From: an uncultured Lachnospiraceae bacterium
GTDB taxonomy: Bacteria > Bacillota > Clostridia > Lachnospirales > Lachnospiraceae
Direction: 5' to 3'
Length of the DNA stretch: 64,000 bases
NCBI GenBank assembly: GCA_934294885.1
Contig: CAKRAK010000008.1
Coordinates: 1-64,000 of the forward strand
How positions within the stretch are numbered: the stretch's first letter is position 1; each line of letters starts with the position of its first letter. Both the position numbers and the translations under genes were made by a program. The notes below the pieces were generated by a model that saw only the letters and a list, made by a program, of their open reading frames with translations, searched no databases and was not told the DNA's origin. Positions 43,025 through 51,409 of the stretch are shown in pieces.

Positions 43025-43243
43025 TTATAAATAAATCTCGCAATCATCTTCTACTTTTCTACAGCTGCGAAGCACTTCCTTCATAACCTTTTTCTCATCT
43101 GCACCATCTTCAAATTCAACAATCATCTTTAATGCCATAAAGTTAACGGTTGCTGACTTTACTCCTGCAACAGTATTTGCAGCTTCTTCCATTTTATTCG
43201 CACAGTTTGCACAATCCACTTCAATCTCATAAGTTTTCTTCAT
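43025..43243 (-). CDS. HMA-domain metal-binding protein (separate from its ATPase)
   Basis: 72 residues from the ATG at 43243, with AAGGTGG upstream. It is one complete heavy-metal-associated domain: YEIEVDCANCANKMEEAAN (CxxC at about 11-14), AGVKSATVNFMALKMIVEF and a C-terminal acidic end with one more Cys. Such domains bind Zn2+, Cd2+ or Cu+ and pass it to a P1B ATPase. The acidic DCANC surroundings are typical of Zn/Cd-type domains. It is co-transcribed with the ATPase, 76 nt upstream. Confidence 0.9.
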   Translation of the reverse strand: MKKTYEIEVDCANCANKMEEAANTVAGVKSATVNFMALKMIVEFEDGADEKKVMKEVLRSCRKVEDDCEIYL

Positions 43244-43330
43244 AATATAATCCACCTTTCTTTTTTGATTTCCCTTGAAGCTTACTTCAATAAAATCCAC
43301 TTGATTCATATTCAGCTCATTTTCATATCA

Positions 43331-43354
43331 TCATATGAGCACCTATTCATATGA
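43331..43354. promoter_or_regulatory. Putative ArsR/SmtB-type operator, copy B
   Basis: TCATATGA-N8-TCATATGA forms a perfect inverted repeat (ATATGA-N8-TCATAT core, 9-bp arms when extended by one base) 9 nt downstream of the -10 box. Part of the motif (TATGAATAGATG) recurs inside the promoter spacer. Spacing fits ArsR/SmtB sensors; the target operon exports metal. Nearly identical to the site at 5689-5710. Confidence 0.75.
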
Positions 43355-43361
43355 TATATTT

Positions 43362-43390
43362 ATAATACATCTATTCATACTATCTGTCAA
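43362..43390 (-). promoter_or_regulatory. Promoter of the HMA/metal ATPase operon
   Basis: TTGACA (43385-43390), 17-nt spacer and TATTAT (43362-43367) on the minus strand, the same hexamers and spacing as the ABC exporter promoter. Confidence 0.85.
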
Positions 43391-43418
43391 CGAATTTTAT
43401 GAATCATTTTACAAAAAA

Positions 43419-43464
43419 AGAAAGACATATATTTGGGATTTTATTTTCTAAAATATGTCTTTCT
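43419..43464. terminator. Terminator between degV and the metal ATPase operon
   Basis: Arms AGAAAGACATAT and ATATGTCTTTCT, bounded by A- and T-runs, form a 12-bp stem with an AT-rich loop. It follows the degV stop on the minus strand and lies upstream of the metal operon promoter. Confidence 0.88.
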
Positions 43465-43475
43465 TTTTTGCTGTA

Positions 43476-44351
43476 TTATTCATCTATAAACTGTATTCCC
43501 GCACCTAACAAACCATATCCGACATAGGTACTTAATGCTGCACCAATCTGTGCCCTTACAAGCTCCTTATAATCGGGAAACAGTTCCTTCATCTGTGCCT
43601 CCAGCAGTTCCCTTTGTTCCGGTGCTCCACCATCTGCGACTACAAGATTATATGCCATTCCCTGATATTCCGGCTTATCATACTGTTCCTTTACAAGACT
43701 TAACAGCTTCTTCATAACTGCCTTTGAGCCTCTTACCTTTGCAGGTGTGTAAATCTCACCTTCCTCATTATCAAAGGATAAGATCGGCTTTATATTAAGA
43801 GCCTGTCCCGCAAAGCCCGCAGCCTTTCCGATTCTGCCGCCCTTTACCAGATATTCCAACGTGTCAATGGAAAAATATACAAAGGACTGATGCTTTAGTT
43901 TTTCTACCTTTCTGCATAACGCAGAAAATTCCATTCCTTCATCTCTCCATTTTGCTGCCTGTATCACAATTGCGCCATTACCAATGCTGGCAGATAAAGA
44001 ATCCACCACATAGGTTTCTATATTACAATCCTCCGCAGTCAGTGAAACCGCCTGAACGGTACCGGACAATCCACCGGATAACATAATGGCAAGAACCTGC
44101 TCATAGCCTTTCTTTTTCAGGTAGCGCAGCATACCCTCAATATCACCACAAAGAGGTGTACTGGTTTTCGGTAATTCTCCATTCCGTAACCGTTCGTACA
44201 CCTCTTTGGCATGAATCGTTATTCCATCTTTATATTCCCCATCCTGACATGTAATCAGCATAGGAACTGTATAAATATGATATTGAAACTGATATTCCTC
44301 CGGAACATCTGCACAGGTATCTGTTAAAATTGCTATTTTTCTCTTCTGCAT
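43476..44351 (-). CDS. DegV-family fatty-acid-binding protein
   Basis: 291 residues. The N-terminal ILTDTCADVP and STPLCGDIEGML, central AIMLSGGLSGTVQAV and C-terminal GAALSTYVGYGLLG segments mark the DegV (EDD) family. These proteins bind fatty acids and, in the FakB case, present them to the kinase FakA. No fakA is adjacent, so a FakB role is inference. AAGGAG precedes the ATG by 8 nt and a promoter (TTTACT-16-TATACT at 44389-44416) lies upstream. Confidence 0.9.
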   Translation of the reverse strand: MQKRKIAILTDTCADVPEEYQFQYHIYTVPMLITCQDGEYKDGITIHAKEVYERLRNGELPKTSTPLCGDIEGMLRYLKKKGYEQVLAIMLSGGLSGTVQAVSLTAEDCNIETYVVDSLSASIGNGAIVIQAAKWRDEGMEFSALCRKVEKLKHQSFVYFSIDTLEYLVKGGRIGKAAGFAGQALNIKPILSFDNEEGEIYTPAKVRGSKAVMKKLLSLVKEQYDKPEYQGMAYNLVVADGGAPEQRELLEAQMKELFPDYKELVRAQIGAALSTYVGYGLLGAGIQFIDE

Positions 44352-44388
44352 GATTTATACTCCTTTTTACACAAATGTGCGCAATATG

Positions 44389-44416
44389 AGTATAACACAG
44401 TTGAGAATAAAGTAAA
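44389..44416 (-). promoter_or_regulatory. Promoter of the DegV gene
   Basis: TTTACT (44411-44416), 16-nt spacer and TATACT (44389-44394) on the minus strand. Confidence 0.5.
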
Positions 44417-44423
44417 CATTTTT

Positions 44424-46826
44424 TTATGCCAGACCCTGATCTTCTAACCAATCATACAAGAATCGTTTTCCCTGCTTTACATGATGGCTTCTTATTCCAA
44501 AGACTGCAATTGTAAGTAATGTAAATACAATACTGATTGCAAATAAAACAACACACTCTTTTACAACACTTGGTCCATTCTCAGCAATTCCTGCTCTGAA
44601 TCCATTCACTGTATAAGTAAATGGCATCCATTTGTTTAATGCCTGAGCCAACTTACCGGATATCTCAATCGGATATGTACCGGCAGAACCGGCTAACTGA
44701 AGAACCATAAACAACAACATTAAGAAGCTTCCTACTTTTCCTAATAACAGGTTGAAGAAGTACATAATTGCCATGAAACAAGATACTGCTGCGATGGCTA
44801 CTAATAATGTCTTACCCCAGCTTGCAGGTGTAAAGCCTAATGCAAAATGTAAGATTACAAGCAACATTGTAACCATAAGACCTGCCATTGGATAAAGAAT
44901 GACTGCCTTACTAGCCCACCAGGCTTTACCATTGGTAAGCTCTCCCGTGTAGCGTGAAAGAGGATACATCAGACAAAATGCGAGGCAGGCAACCCATATA
45001 CCTACAGAGAACATATAGGCGGCCATTGCATGACCATTATTTTCTACCTCTGTCAATTTTGTTTCCTTCAGGTCAACCGGCTGAGCAAACATGTCGAGTG
45101 TCGCATCGGAAGCTTCATTTTCGGCAATCTGTTCCTTACCGTCTGCCAAAGCATCCTTTAAGGTCTGAGTTCCATCCTTTAATGTAGTAAGTCCATCTCC
45201 TAACTGCTGTGAACCATCTGACAACTGAATCGAACCATCTGCAATCTGACTTGCACCTGTTGCTAAACGCTTAGAACCTGCTGCGATTTCTCCTACTGCG
45301 TCCGATACCTGATTGGTACCATCTGCTAAAACAGTAGCACCGTCTGCAACAGCCTTTGCTCCACTTACCAATGTTGGTAACTGTGACAAATCTGTTGAGG
45401 TATTCATCGTATTCAAAACCTGTAAAGCTCCTGTAGCACCGCCTAACTGACCTGCGTCATTTGCTAATGTTGTAATTGCAGAAGTTACGGAATCTGTTGC
45501 AACACCCTGTGCTGCTGCTGCCGCTGCTGCCGATACAGCCTGATTACCCTCTGAGCCATCTGCCAAAGAAGACTGAATAGCTGCTGATATATTCTGGGTA
45601 TTTTGCTGCATTGCAGACTGAACTGCCTGCTGAACAACCTGTGTTACTGCGGAACTGTCACCTGAAGGAACCTTCATATTGTTCTGTAAGAACTGTGCAA
45701 ATTCCTCTGCTGTACCGCTTACGCCCGGTGTTGCGGCATATGCTGCATAATACTGTCCAACGATAGCTGACATGTTATTATTTACAGCAGATAAAGTTGC
45801 TGTTGCTGCTGCATTTCCTGCTGCTGCTCCTGCAACAGATGCTGCTGCTCCTGCACCTGCCTGTCCTGCATATTCTGCTGCTTTTCCTGCTGCAGATTGT
45901 GCAACACTTCCGGTTAATGCTGTTGCATAATTTTGTATTGCTGAGTTAACTGCAGTTTTGTCATTCTCTACAATACTTGCATATTGAGTCTGAGCCTGAG
46001 TCTGTGAAGCAATGTTTTCCGATATAGAACTTGTCATTCCGCTAAGTCCCTGTGCTAATCGGTTCACTCCAGCACTTACCTGAGAAGCTCCGCTTGCTAA
46101 TTCAGAAGCTCCACCGGTAACACTTGGCATTTTACTTTTTAACGTCTCACTACCTGAAGCCAATGTATCGGTTCCTGATTTCAGTTCTGATGCACCATCT
46201 GACAATACCAGTAAATTATCTGTAATTTCCTGATTACCATCAACCAGTTCATTTTCCCCATCAAGCATCTCAACAGTTCCATCTACAGCATCCTGAAATC
46301 CATCTTCAACATCTGTCAGACTATCAAAAACTGTCTCTGCGTATGTGTGGGTTACTTCCTCCGTCAACTCTGATTTTACTTCCTTCATTGCACTTTCTGA
46401 CAACTTCATGGAAATATAATTACGTCCCGGATTGGTTTCATAATTCAGAACCATCTTCTGGGGATTCTCATCCATTAATGTGGATGCATTTTTCGAAAAG
46501 TTTTCAGGAATCGTAATTACCATATAGTAAGTACCATTTTTCAAACCCTTCTGTGCTGTCTTCTCATCTACAACATTAAACGCCATAGAATCATTATCAG
46601 CTAAGTTTTCCGCCAGATCATCACCAATCGTAAGTTTCTTATCATTGTAAGTAACCGACTTGTCTTTGTTTACAACTGCAACAGGAAGATACTTCAAATC
46701 TCCATACGGATCCCACATAGAGGATAAGAAAAATCCTGCGTACATTGCCGGAATTAATACAATGACCAATAACACTACAAGTAGTAATTTGTTGTGCCAT
46801 AAGGCCTTTAATTCGTTTTTTACCAT
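44424..46826 (-). CDS. YhgE/Pip-family membrane protein
   Basis: 800 residues from the ATG at 46826 (AGGAG 8 nt upstream). One TM helix near the N-terminus (about 15-38) is followed by the Pip domain with PVAVVNKD and YMVITIPENFS. A long extracellular alpha-helical stretch (about 170-600) is rich in Ala/Gly/Ser with many DG-type heptad-like repeats (LADGTNQV, LSDGSQQL). Five or six TM helices form the C-terminal ABC-2-like half (about 625-785). Family members are linked to phage-infection receptors and export or ESX-type surface functions. The divergent TetR-type gene probably represses it. Confidence 0.9.
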   Translation of the reverse strand: MVKNELKALWHNKLLLVVLLVIVLIPAMYAGFFLSSMWDPYGDLKYLPVAVVNKDKSVTYNDKKLTIGDDLAENLADNDSMAFNVVDEKTAQKGLKNGTYYMVITIPENFSKNASTLMDENPQKMVLNYETNPGRNYISMKLSESAMKEVKSELTEEVTHTYAETVFDSLTDVEDGFQDAVDGTVEMLDGENELVDGNQEITDNLLVLSDGASELKSGTDTLASGSETLKSKMPSVTGGASELASGASQVSAGVNRLAQGLSGMTSSISENIASQTQAQTQYASIVENDKTAVNSAIQNYATALTGSVAQSAAGKAAEYAGQAGAGAAASVAGAAAGNAAATATLSAVNNNMSAIVGQYYAAYAATPGVSGTAEEFAQFLQNNMKVPSGDSSAVTQVVQQAVQSAMQQNTQNISAAIQSSLADGSEGNQAVSAAAAAAAQGVATDSVTSAITTLANDAGQLGGATGALQVLNTMNTSTDLSQLPTLVSGAKAVADGATVLADGTNQVSDAVGEIAAGSKRLATGASQIADGSIQLSDGSQQLGDGLTTLKDGTQTLKDALADGKEQIAENEASDATLDMFAQPVDLKETKLTEVENNGHAMAAYMFSVGIWVACLAFCLMYPLSRYTGELTNGKAWWASKAVILYPMAGLMVTMLLVILHFALGFTPASWGKTLLVAIAAVSCFMAIMYFFNLLLGKVGSFLMLLFMVLQLAGSAGTYPIEISGKLAQALNKWMPFTYTVNGFRAGIAENGPSVVKECVVLFAISIVFTLLTIAVFGIRSHHVKQGKRFLYDWLEDQGLA

Positions 46827-46852
46827 GTGCTCATCTCCTTTTCTCATGGGGT

Positions 46853-46881
46853 ATTATATAATTCAACAACCCACTTCTCAA
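46853..46881 (-). promoter_or_regulatory. Promoter of the YhgE/Pip gene
   Basis: TTGAGA (46876-46881), 17-nt spacer and TATAAT (46853-46858) on the minus strand. Confidence 0.75.
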
Positions 46882-46900
46882 TGGTTAATTTTACATTTAT

Positions 46901-46916
46901 TGTGTAATATTACACA
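46901..46916. promoter_or_regulatory. Perfect 16-bp palindrome, candidate TetR operator
   Basis: TGTGTAATATTACACA is fully self-complementary and sits 19 nt upstream of the YhgE/Pip -35 box, in the divergent intergenic region. A partial copy of the core (TAATATT) follows at about 46924-46930. It is the likely site for the neighbouring TetR-type regulator. Confidence 0.6.
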
Positions 46917-46983
46917 TTCACAGTAATATTGGTACAGTTTTTCCATATTTTTTTTCGCTTTTTTATTTTTTCTTACTCATATG

Positions 46984-47012
46984 TTGCTTTTTTCTCATTA
47001 ATTGTTTATAAT
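46984..47012 (+). promoter_or_regulatory. Promoter of the TetR-family regulator
   Basis: TTGCTT (46984-46989), 17-nt spacer and TATAAT (47007-47012), about 100 nt upstream of the start codon. Confidence 0.7.
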
Positions 47013-47109
47013 GATAATAATTTATCAGACTCTGCATCGGTTGTTTCCGGTATGTTTTTGAAAATTATCCATACAGTTTCTGAAAAAAAGTAACAAGGAG
47101 GTAGTTGCC

Positions 47110-47727
47110 ATGAATCTTAACTTACAACAACTTAATATTACAGAACCTAATATAGATAGAAGAAAGAGAAAAACCAGAGTTGCCATTGAGAATGCCTTAC
47201 TGGATCTGATGCAGTACAAACCAATTAATACCATTACCATCAGCGAGCTTGCAGAAGCGGCTGACATCAACCGAAAAACCTTCTATAATAATTATAATTC
47301 GGTTGAAGATGTAATTATCGGAATCAACCAGAAGTTATCTCTTCACATATTCAGTTCTCTTCCTGAGAAGATAACCATTAATAATGAGATTGAGATTTAT
47401 CATTTACTGCTAAACTTCACAACTGCATTAGAACCACATAAGAAGCTTCTTCAAAAGATGTCACAGGTTTCCAAAAACAGTCCATTCTTTGACTATTTTA
47501 AGGATCAGATTCTTCCTTATGTAGAACGGAACTTATCCAGCTATCATATTGATGCTGCCATTACACCATATATTAACAGCTTTTTGGTAAACGGCTTATA
47601 TTCTATCTTATATACATGGGTAAATGAAGACCGGTTAAACGCAGATCAGGTTGCACTTCTTGCTTATAACCTGATTATCTCTGCTATCAAGTTAGATAAC
47701 TACAAGGATATCCATGTAGCATCCTGA
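47110..47727 (+). CDS. TetR/AcrR-family transcriptional regulator
   Basis: 205 residues. The N-terminal helix-turn-helix (about 20-70) has TRVAIENALLDLM, TITISELAEAADINRKTFYNNY and VEDVI landmarks. The C-terminal ligand-binding part (about 75-200) is typical of the low-similarity TetR_C families near YhgE/Pip genes. AAGGAGG precedes the ATG. It is divergent from the YhgE/Pip gene with a perfect palindrome between, so control of that gene and of itself is likely. Confidence 0.9.
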   Translation: MNLNLQQLNITEPNIDRRKRKTRVAIENALLDLMQYKPINTITISELAEAADINRKTFYNNYNSVEDVIIGINQKLSLHIFSSLPEKITINNEIEIYHLLLNFTTALEPHKKLLQKMSQVSKNSPFFDYFKDQILPYVERNLSSYHIDAAITPYINSFLVNGLYSILYTWVNEDRLNADQVALLAYNLIISAIKLDNYKDIHVAS

Positions 47728-47749
47728 TCATACTCCAAGCTTTCTATTG

Positions 47750-47787
47750 GCAACAAAAAAAGAGGCATCCGCCTCTTTTTTTGTTGC
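47750..47787. terminator. Perfect 17-bp bidirectional terminator
   Basis: GCAACAAAAAAAGAGGC and GCCTCTTTTTTTGTTGC pair without mismatch around an ATCC loop. T-runs inside both arms make it work for the convergent TetR and methionine aminopeptidase genes. Confidence 0.92.
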
Positions 47788-47863
47788 TTCATAAGGAAAT
47801 GCGTTTCCCTTTTCCTACAGTCAATCCAATCGTTTCTATATAGAATATACTTTGGAATTGGAT

Positions 47864-48739
47864 TTACCAGCTTAATACCTCATGTCCATCCTCTGTAACC
47901 AATACCATAATCTCCCATTGTGCAGATGGCATGTGATCTTTTGTATACACTTCCCAGCCATTATCCTCATCTGTATAGATTTCTACTTTTCCCATATTAA
48001 CCATAGGTTCAATGGTAAATATCATTCCCGGAACCATTAACATTTCTGTTCCTGCTTTGGAATTATATCCAACCCATGGCTCCTCATGAAATTCCAGTCC
48101 TACTCCATGTCCCCCGATTTCTCTTACCACCGTGTATCCGTTTGCAAAAGCATGGTCATGTACTGCCTGTCCCATGTCTCCAAGAAAGCCCCATGGTTTC
48201 ACCATTTCCAGACCCTTTTGCACACATTCCTTTGTAACCTCAACCAGCTTCTTTTTCTCCGGACTTACTTCTCCAATGCAGAACATTCTAGAGGAATCAG
48301 AAAAATAACCATTCAATATCGTAGAACAATCTACATTTACAATATCACCGCTTTTTAATATTACATCCGGAGATGGGAATCCGTGACATACCTGATCATT
48401 CACTGACGTACATACACTATATGGATATCCTTCATAATTAAGTGGGGCAGGGATTCCACCCATTTGTGTTGTCATCTCATACACAATTTTATCAATCTCC
48501 GCGGTATTCATACCCTCATGAATATGTTCTTCAATATAATCCAATACCGCAATATTAATTTTGGCACTCTCCTTTATCTTCTCAATCTGCTCCGGAGTTT
48601 TAATCAAATCTCTTGTGGGAACAATGTGTCCTGCAAGCTGCGCCTGATGAATTTTAGAATCAAATCTTTCATGACACACCTTATACTTTCTCCCGCTTCC
48701 ACACCAGCACGGATCATTACGATTTATTTTTTTTGCCAT
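47864..48739 (-). CDS. map: Methionine aminopeptidase with N-terminal SEC-C zinc motif
   Basis: 291 residues from the ATG at 48739 (AAGG 7 nt upstream). Residues about 6-26 form a SEC-C zinc motif (NDPCWCGSGRKYKVCH) like that at the C-terminus of SecA. The type I peptidase domain (about 45-290) has metal ligands in NVDCSTILNGYFSDSS (two Asp), GHGVGLEFHEEPWV (His) and TIEPMVNMG (Glu). It removes initiator methionine from nascent chains. The SEC-C extension probably targets it to the ribosome, as reported for the motif in other proteins; this is an extended MetAP variant common in clostridia. Confidence 0.93.
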   Translation of the reverse strand: MAKKINRNDPCWCGSGRKYKVCHERFDSKIHQAQLAGHIVPTRDLIKTPEQIEKIKESAKINIAVLDYIEEHIHEGMNTAEIDKIVYEMTTQMGGIPAPLNYEGYPYSVCTSVNDQVCHGFPSPDVILKSGDIVNVDCSTILNGYFSDSSRMFCIGEVSPEKKKLVEVTKECVQKGLEMVKPWGFLGDMGQAVHDHAFANGYTVVREIGGHGVGLEFHEEPWVGYNSKAGTEMLMVPGMIFTIEPMVNMGKVEIYTDEDNGWEVYTKDHMPSAQWEIMVLVTEDGHEVLSW

Positions 48740-48853
48740 CTTTCTGCCTTCTTTCTTTGTTCTTTCTCTATCTCTCATACAATACTCTGTATCTTCATCC
48801 ATTATCTGCAACATAACCTGTGCAATCTCCGGATTGAACCAAGTTCTTTTCCA

Positions 48854-50341
48854 TTAAACCGGGGTGTTCGCATGTTTCTTGTTCGGCAAAAGATCTGGTT
48901 TTTCCTGGGAAAACCGGATTAAGTCCTGATATAATCTTCTTCGGGTCTGTTCCGGATCAATTTGTTCATCTACAAAATTACGTTTCAGTACCATATTACT
49001 GTTCATATATTTTTCCTTATAGTGTTCCAGCTGTTCTTTCAGAAAGTCCTCTTTTTCCCGTCCTTCCAGTCTGTTTAGCTGACTGTGACTGATAACCGCA
49101 ACCGCAGCTTCCGCTTTCATCACCGCAACCTGTGCTTCCGGCCATACATAGTGTCTGTCCGCACCAAGCTGTTTACAACCCATTAAAATATACGGTCCTC
49201 CATATGCCTTTCTTAATATCACCGTCAAACGAATGGTAGTTGCGCCCCCATATGCCTGAAGCAGCTTTGCTCCATGGCGAATGAGCCCCCGTTTCTCCTG
49301 TTCCGCTGTCATAACAAATCCGGTAGAATCCGCTAGTGTAATAATCGGAATATTAAAGCAGTCACAATACTGGACAAACCGGGCTGCCTTATCCGCACCA
49401 TCCACATCAACAGAGCCATTCTCATATAAGGTCTGATTTGCCACAATTCCAACCGTCAAGCCGCCAAGAAGTCCAAAGCCCACAATCACGTTTTTGGCAA
49501 AATCTTCCTGCACTTCAAGGAAGCTGCCATCATCCAACAGCTCATCAATTATAACATGAACATCATAAGGCTCCCACGGATCCTTTGGCAGAAGCTGTTT
49601 CATATCACTTATGTCCTTCTCATAGTAGGCACCGGTCCGAAAACTACGATTTTCACTATAGCAAGGAGGCAGTATGTCGATCAGTTTTCTGACTTTGGCA
49701 TAGCAGCTTCTCTCATCCTTCATCCGGAAATGTGCAACACCGCTAACCTCCGAATGTATCTTGGCACTGCCAAGCTCTTCTACCAGATAATCGGTTCCCT
49801 GTACCTCATTAATTACCTTTGCACCGGTTACAAACATATTGCTGATCTTGTCAATGGTAAAAACAAAATCCATTAATCCGGGAGAATATACCGCGCCTCC
49901 CGCACAGGTACCGGCTATAATTGCAATTTGAGGAATATAACCGGAAGCAATGGCATTCCACCGAAACAGCTCCCCACACCCTGCAACTGCAGCAGCACCT
50001 TCCTGAATCCTTGCTCCACCGCCATCATAAATTCCGATAATGGGTTTCTTTTCTTTCATTGCTTCCTTTAAGATTGCAATTATCTGCCGGCTGTGCTGAT
50101 ATCCAAAGGTACCTCCCATACAGGTAAAATCCTGTCCGTAAAAAAACACCTTTTGTCCACATATATTACCATATCCGGTAATTACACCATCATATCCGGA
50201 TAACCCCTCCTGACCGGGATCCGGATAATATTCTTCAAAAGTATCCTTATCAAACAACAAATGAATTCTCTCAATTATATGTAATTTGTCCCTTTTATGC
50301 TGTTTTCCAACACTATAGGGATTCACTTTATCTAAATACAT
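48854..50341 (-). CDS. Acyl-CoA carboxyltransferase subunit (PccB/MmdA-like)
   Basis: 495 residues from the ATG at 50341, with AGGAGG 6 nt upstream; the frame continues to 50455 without a ribosome site. Two crotonase-like halves are present, with GGGARIQEGAAAVAGCGE and CAGGAVYSPGLMDFVF in the N half. The C half has GIVANQTL, ITLADSTGFVMTAEQE and AYGGPYILMGCKQLGAD. Such subunits transfer carboxyl groups between biotin and acyl-CoA (propionyl-, methylmalonyl- or acetyl-CoA). The N-terminus is short and the biotin carrier and Na+-pump subunits are not next to it, so the true substrate is open. Confidence 0.88.
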   Translation of the reverse strand: MYLDKVNPYSVGKQHKRDKLHIIERIHLLFDKDTFEEYYPDPGQEGLSGYDGVITGYGNICGQKVFFYGQDFTCMGGTFGYQHSRQIIAILKEAMKEKKPIIGIYDGGGARIQEGAAAVAGCGELFRWNAIASGYIPQIAIIAGTCAGGAVYSPGLMDFVFTIDKISNMFVTGAKVINEVQGTDYLVEELGSAKIHSEVSGVAHFRMKDERSCYAKVRKLIDILPPCYSENRSFRTGAYYEKDISDMKQLLPKDPWEPYDVHVIIDELLDDGSFLEVQEDFAKNVIVGFGLLGGLTVGIVANQTLYENGSVDVDGADKAARFVQYCDCFNIPIITLADSTGFVMTAEQEKRGLIRHGAKLLQAYGGATTIRLTVILRKAYGGPYILMGCKQLGADRHYVWPEAQVAVMKAEAAVAVISHSQLNRLEGREKEDFLKEQLEHYKEKYMNSNMVLKRNFVDEQIDPEQTRRRLYQDLIRFSQEKPDLLPNKKHANTPV

Positions 50342-50456
50342 CTTTCTCCTCCTATACACACATGGACTATTGTACTCCATATTTCCAATTTTTTCTACAA
50401 ATTGCTTTCTTTTCTTATAAATAAAATCTAAACTTTTCATTTTCTCCCATTTCATG

Positions 50457-50462
50457 TATAAT
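50457..50462 (+). promoter_or_regulatory. -10 box of the lytic transglycosylase gene
   Basis: TATAAT, 50 nt upstream of the ATG at 50512; the -35 region (TTTTCA) is weak. Confidence 0.45.
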
Positions 50463-50511
50463 ATTGGTATGTTTATATTGAACGATAGATAATTTGAATA
50501 AAGGAGCTATT

Positions 50512-51210
50512 ATGACGTACATAAATGGTATAGGCTATGTAGATGAACGTTCTTACAATGCCTCAAAAAAAATCACTTCATCAAATACAGATGAATTCAG
50601 TACAATTCTTCAAAAAGAAACCATCATATATGCTACACCGGAAGTTACGGATATTGAAAAACCCCGAACCTCCGGTGCCCACTCTGTTCCCACAGAATTA
50701 GAATCCTATTTTGAAAAGGCCGCACAAACCTACGGTGTTGACATTAACCTGTTAGAAGCAGTTGCCAAGCAGGAATCAAACTTTGATGCCAATGCTGTTT
50801 CATCCGTAGGGGCATCAGGTGTTATGCAGTTAATGCCGGAAACTGCCAGAGGATTAGGCGTAACCGATATTATGGATCCGGAGCAGAATATTATGGGTGG
50901 TGCAAAATACTTATCCCAAATGCTGAACCTGTTTAACGGGGATGTATCTTTAGCACTTGCAGGTTATAATGCAGGTCCTGGGAATGTTAAAAAATACGGC
51001 GGAATCCCACCATTTCAGGAGACAACCAACTATGTCAACAGTGTTCTTTCTTACTTAGGAACCCCTCAGTTGGAACCTGTCAATCAGACATCGGTTTCCG
51101 TGACAGACACGGCAGACGACAACGTCAGCACCATCTATGCCGTTGCAAAAAGCGATGCAACACAAACACAAAGAATATATTCTATTATGTCTCAAAAACA
51201 ATTTCTATAA
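50512..51210 (+). CDS. SLT-type lytic transglycosylase without an obvious signal peptide
   Basis: 232 residues from the ATG at 50512 (AAAGGAG 5 nt upstream). The SLT fold (about 65-195) has the catalytic Glu88 in AVAKQESNFD, then GVMQLMPETARGLGV, YLSQMLNLF and LALAGYNAGPGNVKKYGG. It would cleave glycan strands of peptidoglycan. No hydrophobic N-terminal signal is visible, so export must use another route (flagellar-type or non-classical) or the enzyme acts after lysis. The gene is monocistronic, with a terminator after it. Confidence 0.88.
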   Translation: MTYINGIGYVDERSYNASKKITSSNTDEFSTILQKETIIYATPEVTDIEKPRTSGAHSVPTELESYFEKAAQTYGVDINLLEAVAKQESNFDANAVSSVGASGVMQLMPETARGLGVTDIMDPEQNIMGGAKYLSQMLNLFNGDVSLALAGYNAGPGNVKKYGGIPPFQETTNYVNSVLSYLGTPQLEPVNQTSVSVTDTADDNVSTIYAVAKSDATQTQRIYSIMSQKQFL

Positions 51211-51231
51211 ACCACAGTGATCAGGAAATTT

Positions 51232-51300
51232 CATACAGCCACAACATCTGTATGAAGATGTATTACATCAAGACGGATAGAATGTTCCTACATTCTATCC
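51232..51300 (+). terminator. Two hairpins and intrinsic terminator after the lytic transglycosylase
   Basis: CATACAG/CTGTATG (51232-51254) is followed by a perfect 10-bp stem GGATAGAATG/CATTCTATCC (51275-51300) and then TTAATTGT on the plus strand. The second hairpin is the terminator. Confidence 0.75.
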
Positions 51301-51409
51301 TTAATTGTATACTTTTTTCAAACCATGACATTCTGGTATTTGCAAAACGCACAAGAAACCACACTAAATTATGCAAAATTTAATGTGATATACAAAAAGG
51401 AGAACCCCC

